Part shown: positions 1 to 13,800 of the stretch, in pieces
Layout: every line of letters begins with the position of its first letter
Numbering within the stretch: the first letter of the stretch is position 1
NCBI GenBank assembly: GCA_013396995.1
Contig: VWZP01007456.1
Span: forward strand, 3,271,482 to 3,335,481
Origin: Dicaeum eximium
Lineage: Eukaryota > Chordata > Aves > Passeriformes > Dicaeidae
Direction of reading: 5' to 3'
Length of the DNA stretch: 64,000 nt
Made by a program: the position numbers and the translations under genes
Notes under the pieces: model-generated
Told to the model about the DNA's origin: nothing
Seen by the model: the letters and a program-made list of their open reading frames with translations, nothing else
Database searches by the model: none

Positions 1-1936
1 AAAAAAAAAAAAAAAAAGGGTGGTATTTTCTTGCCATTCCTAATAAGTGGCAAAAGTTTCTCTTTCACTTGTAATCAGATTGAAAATGGACTGGTTAGCA
101 AACTTCTAAAGAAGGTGCAAGTGGCAGATAACTGACAATTTTGTTACAGCTGAACTTGATTCAGGACATATTCCTTCACTATTTATATGTACCTTGTTTA
201 TGTTCAGCATGGTTTTTGTTGGGATAAAAAGTATGCAATTACATTGCTGTCCACATATCAACCTGTCACCTCCAGCTGCCAGTAATTCTTAAATCCATTG
301 GCCAGCTATAACCAAGTTTGATAGAGAGACTGAAATCTGAAATATATGAAATTCCAGAAATCTTTATCAAGATCTGTAGCTGGATAAGGCAAAGAAGGAT
401 CTGCAGCCATCCCTTTTGTTCTTTTGAAGCGCTATGGACAAAGTAGCTGGTGGGTCACCACAAGGAATAACATGGCAGCACTTTCCCAGCCTAAAAAGAT
501 AAGGAATATGGAAGGGACTGGAAAACTCTGTTGAAGGCAAGAGGGCTCAGAGATGGATCCTGTCACCACAAGTTTTCTACTTCATTTTCCCCCTTTCCTC
601 TTCTCTACTGCTTAAAACACAGATTCAAATTATGCTTCTTAACTCATCATTGCTATTATTGTGGGGACTTCATCCATTTGGATCTTTTATTTGGGGGTTT
701 TTGTAACATATTACAAAACTTAATGGTAATTTATTTGTAGACATGGATTTTGGGTTAAATACAGTTGCAGATTTTTTCTATTGAACTCATATTTGATCAC
801 ATAAACTTTTTTCTGAGACAAGTTGTACTATGTGATCACTAGTGAATTGAAAATTTTAATGATCTTGATACTTTGTAGATGTATTTGTAGAATTTATGTA
901 AAAAGGATAGAAGGAAGAACAGAAATGAGGGCTTTTTCTTAGCAAATCTTTATTTTCCAGGCACTTTACTAGGCATGTGATGTTTTTCAAGTCAGCTGTG
1001 ATTAGGAGCAACTTATAAACACCAAAACCCCTTTTTAATACACACCAAGTTTCACCACTGATGATGAAGAAAGTATGTGAGCATATAATCATTAGACTTT
1101 TCTCCTTTTTATCCCATGGTAAAGAATTTTTCTATATAAACTCCATCTTAGCTTCATCTGTTCCTGTGATTTACTGCATAGATGACTTAAAATAATTCCT
1201 ACTTTTAACGTTTATCAGAGACATTCCAAAAATAATATCTCAAAAAAGGAGCATGTTTTCATTTAGACCCACGTTTATATTTTTATGTGTTAATACAAAT
1301 AGTGTAAGTACTTTCTACTTGGATGTTTATGGGAATCTGGAGACAAAATTCTTTTGAAAACCAAATTACAATAAATTATCAAGCTCAATTAAGTGATATA
1401 ATCTGTTAGCAAGCTTAGTAGCAGTGACAAGATTGAGGAGAAAGATCTGATTTATACATCCTGAACTCAAACTTTCACATCACCTCACTGAGAATTGATC
1501 AAGTCAGTTCCTGGAGGACAAACCACCAAGTTTCATGGAGTCAACCTATGTTACTACCCAAATCTTGACAGAGTTGCTAGGATGACTTGGAAGGAAGATC
1601 AAACTCCATCCATTGTTACTTAGCATAACACATATTTCAAGTTAGGAAATCCCCTGGTCCTCACAAAAGTGATCCTTGGGAAGTGCCTGCGCTGAGGGAA
1701 ATTACAAGGGTTGTATGGATAATTTTAGCCTGAAACAGTGCCCAAGCTGTTCTGTCATTTGAGCTGATGTCCTTACACTACACTGCTACTCACCATAAGG
1801 CACATCATAAATCCTTAGGTATCAAAATCATCCCAGTCTTGGGAATGAGTGCCTATTTACTCTGAGGTGTTTCTATATTACTATAATATACTCCAAAATA
1901 TCCAGGGGAAAAAAGTGTCGTATAAACAAAAGCACA

Positions 1937-1987
1937 CTTCTTTTTTCCTTTTCTTTTTCTTTTCTTTTTTTCTTTTTTTTTTTTTTT
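1937..1987 (+). repeat. Pure pyrimidine tract, 51 nt
   Basis: An uninterrupted C/T run ending in a long T stretch. It is low-complexity sequence inside the intron. No AG acceptor follows it within the next few bases, so it is not an obvious splice site. Confidence 0.85.
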
Positions 1988-3315
1988 AATGAGGTGGTGT
2001 CCTCATTCTGCTAAAGTGATCTGATCCAGATCACAGACAGGGGGGAGAGGTGGTGCAATACCACATTTTCATTATGGTGAATATTTTTAGACACATGCAG
2101 GGAAGCTTGTTAATTTTCTTTCTTGCTGAGTGACTTCCAATTATGGAACAATGACTTTGCTAATTAGCACAAAAGGAGTGAATCTGATTAATCTTTTACT
2201 AGTGTTTTACAGTATGTTTTCAGTACGGTTGGTGTAATTGTTTCATGTTGCAGTCTCTTTCATTTTTATCAAATCTGTAGCTAGCAAAGGAATTGTTTCC
2301 ATGTTCCTTGAGGTGTGTTTTGTTTCTTTTCTTGAACAGAGAGTTTCTTTTAATTTTGCATTAAAGAGACAGAAGCATCTGCATGGACTTTGGACATGCA
2401 GCCTAAGGAACAGTATTCTGGAACTATTACTGGCATAGGTAGTAACTTTCCCAGCTCACATTCACTAATCCATGATATATTAACTTTTTATTCATACTAT
2501 TGCAATCCCTTCTCTCTTGTCTCTGAAACTAGGCAGAAGCTGTTGGACATACTTCTCACTTTTCAGGCTTGTGTGTCAAATATGATTAAGTACAGTGAAT
2601 AATTTATAAGTCAGAAAAAAAATTTAAAGGCAAGACAATGAAAAATATATTTATTTTGAGGTAGTAGGTGGGCATACTTCAGGAGCCAATGGTTTTGTTA
2701 TGGCAGCTGACATCTGTTTTGTGTATATGATATTTAAGGAGGAGAGGATATTGATTTATTGGAGGAACTTAGAGCTTGGAGCTTTTAATGAACAGTTGTT
2801 AGTGATGGATTTATAAAGCACATTCAATCAGTTAAGGCTTAGTATCACTGATGGGCATGAGAGAAATCTTGTGTCCCATGCAGCTTCCCTTCAGGGTTTT
2901 GTGTCCCCCATACACAGAGGTATGGATGCCCTTACAGCACAGAAGTGACATCCCTACATTTCACTGCATGGGACATGGGTAGGATGAACACTCCTCCTCT
3001 CTACTTCTGTGATGATCCCCACCATTTTATCTTGCAATTAAACTGAGATTCCCTAGATATTATAGACTCACTGGTAGCAGTCATTGCTTGTCACATTGCA
3101 AAACCTAACTTTCTATTAGTCCACACCTAGCTACATATGATCTGTTATATCACTATTACCATATTTGTATAAATATTATTTCTTGTTTCTCTGAGATGAG
3201 AAGTGAAAATTTAGTTGTAATCTGTGATGTATTCTATTGTTATTGTCCCACTTTTACCTTTACTTGCTGAAATTTGAGGCAACCATATTGTTACAGTAAA
3301 CTTTCATAAGAATAT

Positions 3316-3725
3316 CCATAGAATCATAGACTGGTTTGGGTTAGATGGGACTTTAAAGGTCACCTAGTTCCAACCCCCCCTGCCCCAGCCATGCACAGGG
3401 ACAGCTTTCTCTAGACCAGGCTGCTCAAAGCCCCATTCAACCAGGCCTTAAACACTTCCAGGTATGTGGCATCCACAACTTCTCTGGGCAACCCCTTCCC
3501 ATGTCTCACCTCAGGCATAGTTAAGAATTTCTTCCTAATATCTAATCTAATGTCTAAATTTGCTTTTTTTTTTTTTTTTTCCCAGTTTGAAGCTATTTCC
3601 CCTTGTCCTATCGCTACATACTCTGGTAAAAAGTCCCTCTCCAGCTCTCTTGTAGGCCCCCTTAGGTACTGAAAGGCTACAATAAGGTCAACCCAGAACA
3701 TTCCTTCTCCAGGCATAAACATTGT
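3316..3725 (-). mobile_element. CR1 LINE fragment, 3' end
   Basis: Read on the minus strand this is the 3' end of a CR1 non-LTR retrotransposon. The + strand starts with the reverse complement of the CR1 terminus (atagaatcatagactggttt), followed by the usual order of blocks: the 'ttccaacc' block, the 'ggcaaccccttccca' block, 'aatttcttcctaatatctaa' and 'aaaagtccctctccagctct'. The minus strand keeps part of the C-terminal end of the CR1 ORF2 polyprotein, with LDIRKKFLTMPEVRHGKGLP and LEVFKAWLNGAL readable. It is 5' truncated and has a T expansion in the middle. An open frame at 3411-3761 is this relic, not a host gene. Confidence 0.93.
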
Positions 3726-4229
3726 CCAAAAAAAGGAAAAGCCTATAACTTTTGGAGCCAAAATGTGGTTTTTTCATCAGTATTATAGAAAAAATTTTGG
3801 AAATCAGTAATCTGTAAAATAAAAACAGCAACCTCATTTAGATGATTGTCTTATTTGCAGACATGAAAATCCTTGTCCTGTGTCTAGTCATCTACTTCAG
3901 TTTTACACAAGATTTAGCTTTATATGGAACATAGCTACCGATGAAAGTTAGGACTTCCAACATCCTACCTTCTCTCAATTAAATCCTAGAAACATTTATG
4001 CATTTTACAGCAAATTATGTTGATGTTGTCTCTTAAGAAGCAAAGCCTACCATTGTACTTTATGTATCAAATGGGCACTTCAAGGGCTTCTGTTAAGAAA
4101 AACAATTTTAATTACTGAACCAAAATGTGTTTTTCAGCCATCTCTTTCACTGTATAGTCTTTACAGAGCCAACGTGCATGTTTGTGTGCAAACATGTTTG
4201 GTCCTCTTTATTTTTAGCCCTACTTCTTC

Positions 4230-4530
4230 CCACATACATAAAATGCTGCCTCAGAAATTGAGTTAATAATGTCCAGTGGAGACAGGAAAGAAAACCAGAC
4301 TGCCAAGGCATACACAGGCTATACATTATGGAAATTTTCCTAGCAGTAATGATAGTTAAACGTGGGAGTTGATTGCCAAAAGAAATCACTTCATTGGACA
4401 TTTTCAAGAAAAGGGTAAAAAATGTCTGTCAGAACAAATTTAGGTATTGCTGGTCCTGCTTTAGGGTGGAAGGAGGGACCAAATGACCTCTTGAAGACCC
4501 CTCCAGACCTATCTTTTTTTATTCTCTGTC
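4230..4530 (+). mobile_element. Old CR1-like LINE fragment, 3' region
   Basis: The + strand carries a diverged CR1-type 3' region: a block meaning 'ggaaattttcctagcagtaa', then 'attttcaagaaaagg', 'tgtctgtcagaacaaattta', 'ggtcctgctttagggtggaa' and finally 'atgacctcttgaagacccct'. That order matches older CR1 subfamilies, where the element ends soon after the 'gacctcttgaggtcccttcc' block. Divergence is visibly higher than in the 29.3 kb copy. The boundaries are approximate. Confidence 0.75.
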
Positions 4531-7026
4531 TGGCTTTCTCAGGCTGTTGAATATACCCACTATCACTGTTCTTACTTCCTTTTCTTAACTTATTTTTTAA
4601 ATGTAAAAATAAAACTCTCATCAGGACCAAATTATTCCTGAAGGCCTGCTGCTGAACAGTAAATATAGATATCCCACCCACAGCAGTGCTGTGCAGTTCT
4701 TTCATGTTCTTTAAATGTTATTTCATTGCTGGCGTTTTGAAATCGTGTTCCCACCGCTGCCAGCCATACCATGCTTGACCCTTGCTATGTGATCTCGTGC
4801 TCTCTGGTTTAGTTTGCTGAGGGGAGCTCAGCTGATGTATTGAACCTGCCATGCAGAAAATTCACAGGCATAAAAAGAGATGTGGGTTTGCAAAAAAATC
4901 AGGCTGGAGCCCTTAGTGTTCTACATAACAAGACTAGCAAACAGGCAACAATAATTAAGTTAATTATTCATAATGATTTTCTATTCTGATCAGCTAGAAG
5001 TGCAATCATTTTTCACTGTGAAATGGTGGAGCTCTTTCAGATTAAAAGTTGAAAAAGTTAAAATAGTGTTGCTTTAGTTTTAATGTGAAAGTACAAGACA
5101 GTGTTTCTGCTGACATGCTTTGGAATCTTCTATTAATCTGCATCATATTAGGGTGAGAGAAAGAGAGATTAAGATAAAAACTTGTTCTGCCCTTATGAAT
5201 AAAAGGTACTATTACTATCTAAGTCATGTTGATACCCAGTTATTTGTTTCTTCAGTTTTCTTGTGCTTGTATTACTGCTAAGATAGAGCAACTTTCAGCA
5301 TTTTCAGAATTTTGTAATTCTCTACTGGCTTGGATGCAGGGTGAACAGTGGGAGCATGGGGCAGCAAAGAAAGTGTAATAATGACAGCATCAAATATCAC
5401 TCTGCTCCCGGTGACACATGAATGAAAGTTCATCTAAAGAGATCTGACTTTTTAAAATCACCTCTCCTCCTAAAGAAGGTATAAATCTTTTTAGGAGTGT
5501 GGAAATGAGGGAAAATCCTTGAAGGCTTTTTTACATTGTGCCTGCTTTCTTACCTGTTGTACACCACAAGGGCAGAGAGCCATCATACAATCACTGTATA
5601 AGTTGCTGGTGTGGGAAAAAAAAATTCTTGAAAGCACCCTTGAAGCAGCTACTGAGTCCTTGTGAGAGATTTCTGTGGTTCCATCTGCAGCTGAGCTGCA
5701 CAGCAATTTCCCATTCCCCTCCAGAAGGGCTGTGCTACCAACCAGCCTGCATCCCAGCTGCCCAGCAGCTTGCCTCCAGCAAGCCCAGCGACTGCAGAAA
5801 GCACTAACTGGTTTTGGCATCCCCAAATGCCAGCAGCCACATCCACAGCACCCAAATCCTTCTCTTTCTTCAAGTGGTGTTGGGCTGGCAGACATATTTG
5901 AGCTGTGTCTGTGCAGCTCTGCACTGTGGCAGTGATGTATCATGCTGAAGGCAATCTCAGGAGATTTCAGAACTAGTATATAAATCTCTCCTGTTTTATA
6001 TATGACAATTGCTATAGCAAATCAGTGCTAAGCCTTCTATGCTTGAAAGGAAACCTTGAGAAACTACTTTTGGGAGGTAGTCCTCCTTGGGTTAGTCCTA
6101 AAAATGTTCACAGTTATTTATTACTTTATCACACCAAAATAGTTATGATGTAGACATTTACTAAAAATCTCTCACAGTGATCAGTATTTAGTACTGTCTG
6201 CATAACAAAAATTGGAAGATGTACTATAATGCCAAATAATATAAGGTTCTTATTTCATTATTTTTCCTATTTGTTTCACAAAACTTAAAACTGCTACTTT
6301 GCTTTTACTGCATTTAAAGAAATAATTTGGTTCTGAACTTTGCATAAATCTCAAAAATAAGGATAAATACATAATGCAGAAAACTTAGAAACACTCTGGG
6401 TGAAATGCTGTCTATGACATCGACTGAGTTGTAGCTTCATCACATAACAGTTATGTTTGTAAAAGTGATAAATTTATATTTATAAAAGATGAAATTTTAA
6501 GAGAAGACAATTTCTATTTTGAATAGGTCTTTTCTTCTCTATTCTAGTGGGGTGTAACCAACATGTCATTAAACCATCTTCATGAAGTTGAAATCAAAAA
6601 AAATTAGAAATCTCAGAAACACGGCAGAGCCTTGTCAATAAGGTCCAATCTAAATCTCCAGCCAAGGATTCCAGCCTTGCACAGGATCTGTTGGAATCAC
6701 TTCAGCCATGTGGCTGTAAGAGCTGTGAGACAACAGGGCTTTGGCAGAGATGAGTTGCTCACACTTGTTTGAAATTCTGGTGAGTCAGGCTGTTCCACTG
6801 CAGTTGTTCAGTCCTTTGCTGTTGGGTAGGATGTCATTTCTGGCAGAGGTAGCTCTCTGTCTATTACCTCCTGTCCTCCACCACCTCCCTCCCCCTACAA
6901 AAACATCATTTGACTTAGGGCACAGATTAATTGTTGTTTACCTGTGATGAACAAGTTTGAATTGAGAGGGAGTGGATGATGCCCTATTCATAAATAAGAT
7001 GTTAGACTGACAGTGGCTGGAAGGAA

Positions 7027-7042
7027 CGTCAGCATTACGTCA
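7027..7042 (+). promoter_or_regulatory. Paired CGTCA (CRE-like) half sites
   Basis: Two CGTCA half sites lie at 7027-7031 and 7038-7042, 11 bp apart, about one helical turn. The second is part of TTACGTCA (7035-7042), a variant CREB/ATF or PAR-bZIP site. They lie about 500 bp upstream of the CpG-rich patch. Function is inference only; short sites like these also occur by chance. Confidence 0.25.
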
Positions 7043-7539
7043 CTATTTCTATTGTCCCTTTTCTCTCTCTTTCTTTTTTTTTTTTAATAAGTTATTCCTT
7101 AATATTCTTATAAACCTCAGTACTTAGCTAAGTGTCCTTTCTCCATTAAAAGAGACAAGACTTGCATGAAGAGCAGCACAATTACAGTCACTGTCCCTTC
7201 ACTCAGTGAACGAATGTCCTATCAACTATTTCTATATTTCCACCTCCCCACTGCTTATTTTATTTCCTTTTATTATGAGTTTCACACTTTGAAAGTAATC
7301 AGTACATAGCAGCTTCTTCTGCTTTCGTTTATTATAACCCTGATCCTTGCACATCCTCCTGCTAGAATTTTGTCAGTGGTCATTTAATTATTAATTTTCT
7401 TTCATTAGTGCAGTTACTAACATCATTCTTATCAGTCTTTCAGAGTTCTTTCATCCCACAGTTTCTTGTCCTGACTAGAGCCAGTCTGTGGTTAGCACTC
7501 CTGGATCCCTCTCTTTGCATCCTTTCTCACTGGGGAGGC

Positions 7540-7820
7540 GTGCAGCTTGTGCTGAAAACAGCTCTGTCTGCCTTCGCTTTCGGTGCTCCGTTGCTGCCAC
7601 CATACACGTGGTGGGCAGCTGCACTCAGTCACGCTTCAAGCTATCTTTGGAGCCATTTCCTCAGCAACTGGGTTTGCTCCCTGCTGCATTTCTCCAGACA
7701 GGAGTTGCCGCAGTGGCTCACGACCAGAGCCCGGCGGCCGAGGCGCCCTTGTCACTGGCCAGCGGTCAGGTGGTCCTTGCACACCGATCCCTGTGCAAGC
7801 ACACGTGAGCGCCGAGGAGG
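7540..7820 (+). promoter_or_regulatory. GC/CpG-rich patch, possible promoter or enhancer
   Basis: In an AT-rich intron this stretch stands out as GC-rich, with many CpG dinucleotides (for example around cccggcggccgaggcgccct). It has two perfect CACGTG E-boxes, at 7605-7610 and 7802-7807. All three + frames stay open for more than 100 codons across it (7408-7839, 7488-7808, 7583-7906), as expected when GC richness removes stop codons. None of the translations has a domain I recognise. It could be an internal promoter or enhancer, or an unidentified repeat. No TATA box or clear first-exon donor was assigned. Confidence 0.3.
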
Positions 7821-10800
7821 CTTTATCCCATCAGCCTAATTGCTCCTTCTCCAGGGAAGCTAATCAGATTCGTTATATCTCTGTGATGACTGCGGTATCC
7901 ATCTGAGTGCTTTGCCTCTGGCACAATATGGACAAGCCCACATTTTCTACTGAAATTGCCTGTTATGACTATATTTCTTCCCCTGTTCTCGGAATCCATA
8001 TAATGGTAGTTTGTTATTTAATGTAACTAGTTTCCCTAAGGGCAACAGCCCAAAGAATAATAAAATAATCCATTTAAATTTCATACAAACAATGAATCAC
8101 CTGAACGGCTGTCTCTTTAAAAACAGGGCTCTATTTTGACTCTGATGTTGTAGAGATTCTTCTTTTCTTGAATATGTTCCCAGATTATGTATTTTATTTT
8201 ATGTAAATCCTTTAAACCAGGTACAAAATAGAGAACAGAAATAATACATAGAGGAAGGTTCTTTATTTTTAAGGAGTATGCTTAAAGAAGAGGATGAAAT
8301 AAAATTGATATGTCAATTAAAACTTAGAACTCAGATTTTAAATTTTTTTGAGATTATCTGCAAGCCTCTTTTACAACATTTTCAACTATCAATATTTTTA
8401 AAAATCTAAACACTTCTCATAAAATTTATATTTCTAGAGATGAAAAGTAAAATTAATCTTGTTTAATAGCCAGACAGAGGTAAAAGTTTAATTCTGGGTT
8501 GAATCCTACAGTTTCTATTGTGCTATCCTATATTTCACAGTTACTCCCTCAATGCTTCTATGATGGGCAGCACTGAAGCCAGCCAGTATGAGAAGGTTAG
8601 ATGTGATCCAGGTTAGATCTGAGATGAATGTAAAGCTCTTGCCCTTCTCCCAGGGCTACCCACTGCCCCCAGTAAAGGCCTGAGATACCCATTGGGATGG
8701 CTTTGTGCTCCATGGGGACGTATGCACCATTCATGAAATCAACTCTAGTTTTTCTCCCCAGGGCATGAGACTTAACAGGAATAAGACACATAAAAATGGT
8801 TGTTGGCTGTTTCTCTGACAGTCCTTGGGAATACTAGGCAATTGGGATCTGGGTCCTCAGTGCTGGATTCTGCCACAAGTTGTTTACAAGTCTCAAGTGT
8901 AGCATTTAAAATCTGATCTATGGAGGTTTTTTCTCCCTGGACAAAGTTGATAAGAGGCTTTAAATGTATGCCTCCTACCCAACACAATGGGATGATAACT
9001 TCTGCCATGAATTAATCAAGCTGCTTGTTAAAAAAACATTATCTTGCCACTCTTCTTCCAAGTCCTTTTGAATTCAGACAAATTTAAGTGCTTTCTCTTC
9101 CATATAAATGATACACTAAGGTTAATTATAGTTCAGGAGCACTCTAAGGTATGATTTTGCTGCATGGTGTTTCTCGGGTCGAAAAAGAGCCTGAGGGGTG
9201 CACCTGGAACAAGAGCCTGGCTTGAATTGTTCCCCCAGGGAAGGGGCGGATCAGTTGAGCAATTAAGATGAAGGACTGAAATTGCAAGGCTCTCAGATGT
9301 CATGCCCCTCTCTCTGCCAGAGGCGAGCAGAGTGGTGGGAGAGTGTGACCCCACACTGGTGTGCTGTGCTTCCATGGCAGGAGGCTGTGCCCTCGGGAGC
9401 AGGGGCTGAGGACATCCCACTGCTGCTGTTCCCTGCCCGGCCGTGTTCCAGGCACCGCTGTCCCTGTGCCTCCAGCTCTGGGAGAAAAGGGATGACGGCA
9501 CTCACGTCCTGTATGTCATGAGGATTCATTCATTAGTTAGTGCAACAATTACTGAACCTACAGAAAGAGGCTGTAGAGGTGGTGTACAATCAATGCTGGT
9601 CATTGTCCCCTTGCTCTTGGCTGCTGTTTTGTCCTCCTGTAGAGAGGCTTGTGGCAGCATTTCCCAGTGCTCACTGGGATGTCTGGGAACAGCCCCACCA
9701 TACTGCGAGAGCAGTGAGGCACAGCATGGGGAGAAGAACTTAAACCATCCTCATGCTTCCCTGCCAGAGGAAGAACTGCAGAGGCTGGCAAGACCCCACC
9801 AAGGCATACAAGGGTCAGTTCTTGTAGTTCCTCCTCAGCTGTGCTTCCCTTCTCTCCTTCCACCTGCTGCACATCTTTGCTCTCCCTGTTCCATGTGAAA
9901 GCTCAGAGGGGAGCAAGCTACCCCCAGCAGTAACACTAAGTAATTAATGTTGCATTTTGCTGTGTCTGTTGAAATTCATGGGTCTGATCTTTTCCCGACT
10001 TGACAGACCTCCCATCTCTTATCACCATGCAGCCCACACCTACTGCTAACATTTGTCCTAGAGGTGGTTCAGGTACTCTCACAGGGGCCATGCTGGCCTT
10101 CAGCTGGCTCTACATCTCCTCTTCCCTCCATGATCTGCCCACATACGCTAACACAGAGCTTCCCACTCACTTCTCTATAAATTTTCTTTGTATTTGTTAC
10201 TCTTCACACTATAGCAGAAGGGAATCTTAAAACGCCTTTTTTCATATATATATATTTTTTTTTTTTTCCCCCATAGGGAAAAAGCTCCCCTTTACAGCTA
10301 GGAAAAGATATTTTAGCACCTTTCAGAGCCTGAGCTGCCATGGTGTGTGCTGCAAGAGAAGCAAACACACCACACACTGAAAATCACAGTCTGGTTGAGT
10401 GGAAAGGGTTCCCACTGTATGCTCTGTGCATGACTATTCCTGAAAAACCCGTGAATTTTCTGATGAAAAGCCATTTGAAAGGCTGTGGGAAAGATTTGTC
10501 TCTGACAAAAAATATGTCTCTGACATATTGTCTCCTGATTTCTCTTCTTTGAATAGGGTAGACAGCAGCACCAATGGTTCTACACTGATGACAGCCTAAT
10601 TATCTAACAAGAGCCAGGCATGGTAAAACCCACAAGGGCTAGGGGAGGAGCAGTTTTCTACTTACATCCCAAACTCTTAGTGCACTCAAAACTAGATTAT
10701 CCAAGAGCTTTCTGCAGTCTTTTTATGAAAAAGTTTTTTCTGCTTATTTTAAGCTTGGCTTTTTGGTGTTTGGAAGGACAGAACTGGGCCTGCTAACTTA

Positions 10801-13800
10801 GCAGAATTTGTCTAAGTTGAGGAAAAAAATGTGACTCAGACTTTTCCATTGACAGACATCTAGCAGAACTCTAAGATTTGACCTGCTAAACATCTAGCAA
10901 TTACCTATCTCATTAACTACTTGCTTTTCTTCAGACAAAAGCAACTTTTTAAAATTTACTTAGCATTTTCCTGTTACTGCATATCTTCTTATCAGTGAAT
11001 AGTGAATAGCTCTACACACAAAACCCTGCTTCACGTATCCAAATTGCTTCCTTCCTGCTATAAATGGATGTTTAGCATAGTAATCTGGAGTGAAAGGCGC
11101 AAGATTAGCAATGCAGCCACTGAGAGTGTGTTATTGTGTTGGGCTTTTCTTTGCTTTCTACTTTCAAATAGCTTTATTCCTAAAGAATATGGAAGTTACA
11201 TTTTTAGCAAGTTGCTGGTTTCTGTACAGAAGGAAAATACCTTTTTCAACCCCAGTACTGACCTGCTCTTTTTAGTCATCAAGAAAAATACTTTGAATCA
11301 CAAAAGGCACATAAAAAAAGCTTTCAATCCTACAATTTTTGTTAATGATATGCTGAATGCTGTGAAATTAAATTGCCCTATGAATCCTAATTAATTGAAA
11401 ATCAGGTCCACAATTAATCTGGGCTATAAAAATCAGAATATATTCCTAAGGAGACATGCAGATTCCTTTTTTATATGTTTTCTGTTTCTTGAGCCCTTCA
11501 GCTTTGTGTTTGTGTGCTTTCTTCACCAACTGTGAAAGCTCGATATTTTTCTCCTTTAACTGGAAAAGTTTTGCAAGCCTCATGAGATGAGCTTTAAGAA
11601 AAACATAATGAATTGTGGAAGCATAATAAATAGCAGTCATTGGCAGCAGTAGATCATTCCTCCCTCTAGTGGTTGGATGGCTTCAGTGACAGCAGAGCTC
11701 TTTATTAACATCTCGAGGAATTATTCCCTTAGTTTAGCTACTGTGAATTTATTTTTTCAGACTCGCATCCTCCAGCTCCCTGCCTGCTGGGTAATCCATG
11801 GTGCCTCTGTGTACACATCCGTGACTGTGTTATGTGACCAGACTTTCAGTTTTTCAAGGTCATCTCTACAGTGTTCCCAAGCTTTTCCAATCTCTTCTCT
11901 ATATTTTATTATATGATTCCCAGTAGCAGTCATGTAAAGGAGGTTGACCCAGTTCTATTGCATTTCTGTGGTCCAGCACTGTGATTTGTCACAGCTGATC
12001 TCTGATGTATACTAAATTGAAAAAGGGATGAATTTGAAGCAGCTTAGCTTGTCCAGGCATGGTGCAACACTGTGTTTAGACAGTGAGCTGGAGACCAGTG
12101 CTTCTTCCATCTCCTTGGATGTGTCAGTGCATGCGCATACAGCAGCAGGCAGCTCAGCTGTGTTCATATCATTAACAATGACCCATCCCTCCCTGGATAG
12201 TTCCAGAAAATGTAAAGCTGCGGCAGAGTTGAAATGCTCAACCTAATTTTGCTTAGCTTCAACCCCCATATATATATAATATATAAAGTTGGAGGGACAG
12301 AATTCAATGGATTGACAAATTGGCCCTTACCTGACACATCACAAGAGAAACCAGGGCACTGAGCAGCCCTTGGAAGGTGGCCTCCCACCTGCACACAAAG
12401 ACATACTGATGTTCAAACCATTTAAGGAAGAGGTCATCTGAGGGAGAGGGTACTTACTCATATAACAAAATTAAATTATGTAAGTTCAGGGCAAAATTCT
12501 GTCCCTCCTCATAAGAGTTGTGAGGCTTTAGAATGTGATACAGGTTTCGTTACAATTTACTTAAAATTGACATTTTAGGCATTAAACTTTTCAATAGTTT
12601 ACTGAAGTTTTATTAGGCTGGAGAGTTTTTCAAGCAGTTTTGTAGTACCTCAGCAAAACCATTTACTTGAGATGATATCATATCCAGTCACCATCCATAG
12701 CCAATAATGGTTTGGGAGTTGTTGTCTTAACTCATTCACCAGTTGTTTGTTTTGTGGTTTAGATGGGATAGAGAGAACACTAGAAATCAGTAAGGAACTA
12801 GCTTTATCCCCTTCAATGCAAGCACAGACATTTGCACTTTTTAAATTTTTTTTTTTTTTGCTTTAATTTTTCATTGGAAAAGACTAGTGTACCAATTCAA
12901 TAAACCATCTATTTTAATTCCAAGTATGGAAATTAAATTCAAACAAATATTTGGAAATCCATAAGAATGCCTATTGTTACAGGTCAAGAAGCCACCTGAC
13001 TCCCTCAGGAGTTAAGGCTTTCTTCCTTTAAAATGAGCTGCACAATCCTTCTGAAGTTCCACAACCCTGGAGGTCATCCACTCTTTAGAAGTAATTTTTA
13101 CATTCTCATTGCCTCCATCTGAATCACTGTACTTGACACTGACAGTGTGAAGAATGACATGACAACTGGTTGTCTGTTCCTTTACTAACAGACCCAAATA
13201 AATGTTTCAGGGTATTTCTGGTTCAGGGGATTAAAGAATATCTATTTTAAAGAATTGCAAAAAAAAAAGATCCCTTTCAGTCCCAAGTAGGATTTTGCAT
13301 TATTATGCAGATTTCTTATGACATTTATTTCTTTAGTTCTGTCATGCTCAAAAATAAAATTAATTCTACTTTATCAGGATTTATTCTGTACAAGTTTGGC
13401 CCAACAACATTCTATAACACAGAAAGCATATGTTGGGGATTTTTTTATAAAGAAGCAAAAAAAATCTAAAAATGTGTGTTAAGCATCATTTCACATTTTT
13501 CAACAAACTTCTATTTATCAGAAGATTTTCAAAATAGATATCAGCTTCAGACTTCTACCTTGAGATAGTGCTTTGGCCCTGTTTATAAGAGCATTGACAA
13601 TACAACTTGCCCAGACCACTGTATATATACCAGAAATAACTGATAATTACCTCATGTTGTATCTCAGTAAAGCAAAAAGGTATTTTTGTAATTACTACAG
13701 ACCAAAACTGAAAAGACTTTGTAATGGAAAGAGAGAATATTAAAATATATGTGGATAATTGGGGGTTTGGAATTAGCTGGGCTTGTTTTGAGGAATTTCT

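Noticed and set aside
3411..3761. 116-codon minus-strand open frame with protein-like sequence
   Set aside because: It is the C-terminal end of CR1 ORF2 inside a truncated LINE copy, not a host gene.
5491..5943. 150-codon minus-strand open frame overlapped by open frames on both strands
   Set aside because: Locally GC-rich sequence lowers stop frequency; no domain, splice context or recognisable homologue was seen.
9443..9898. 151-codon + strand open frame, the longest in the window
   Set aside because: Overlapping frames on both strands are equally open, the composition is low in domain-like patterns, and nothing was recognised.
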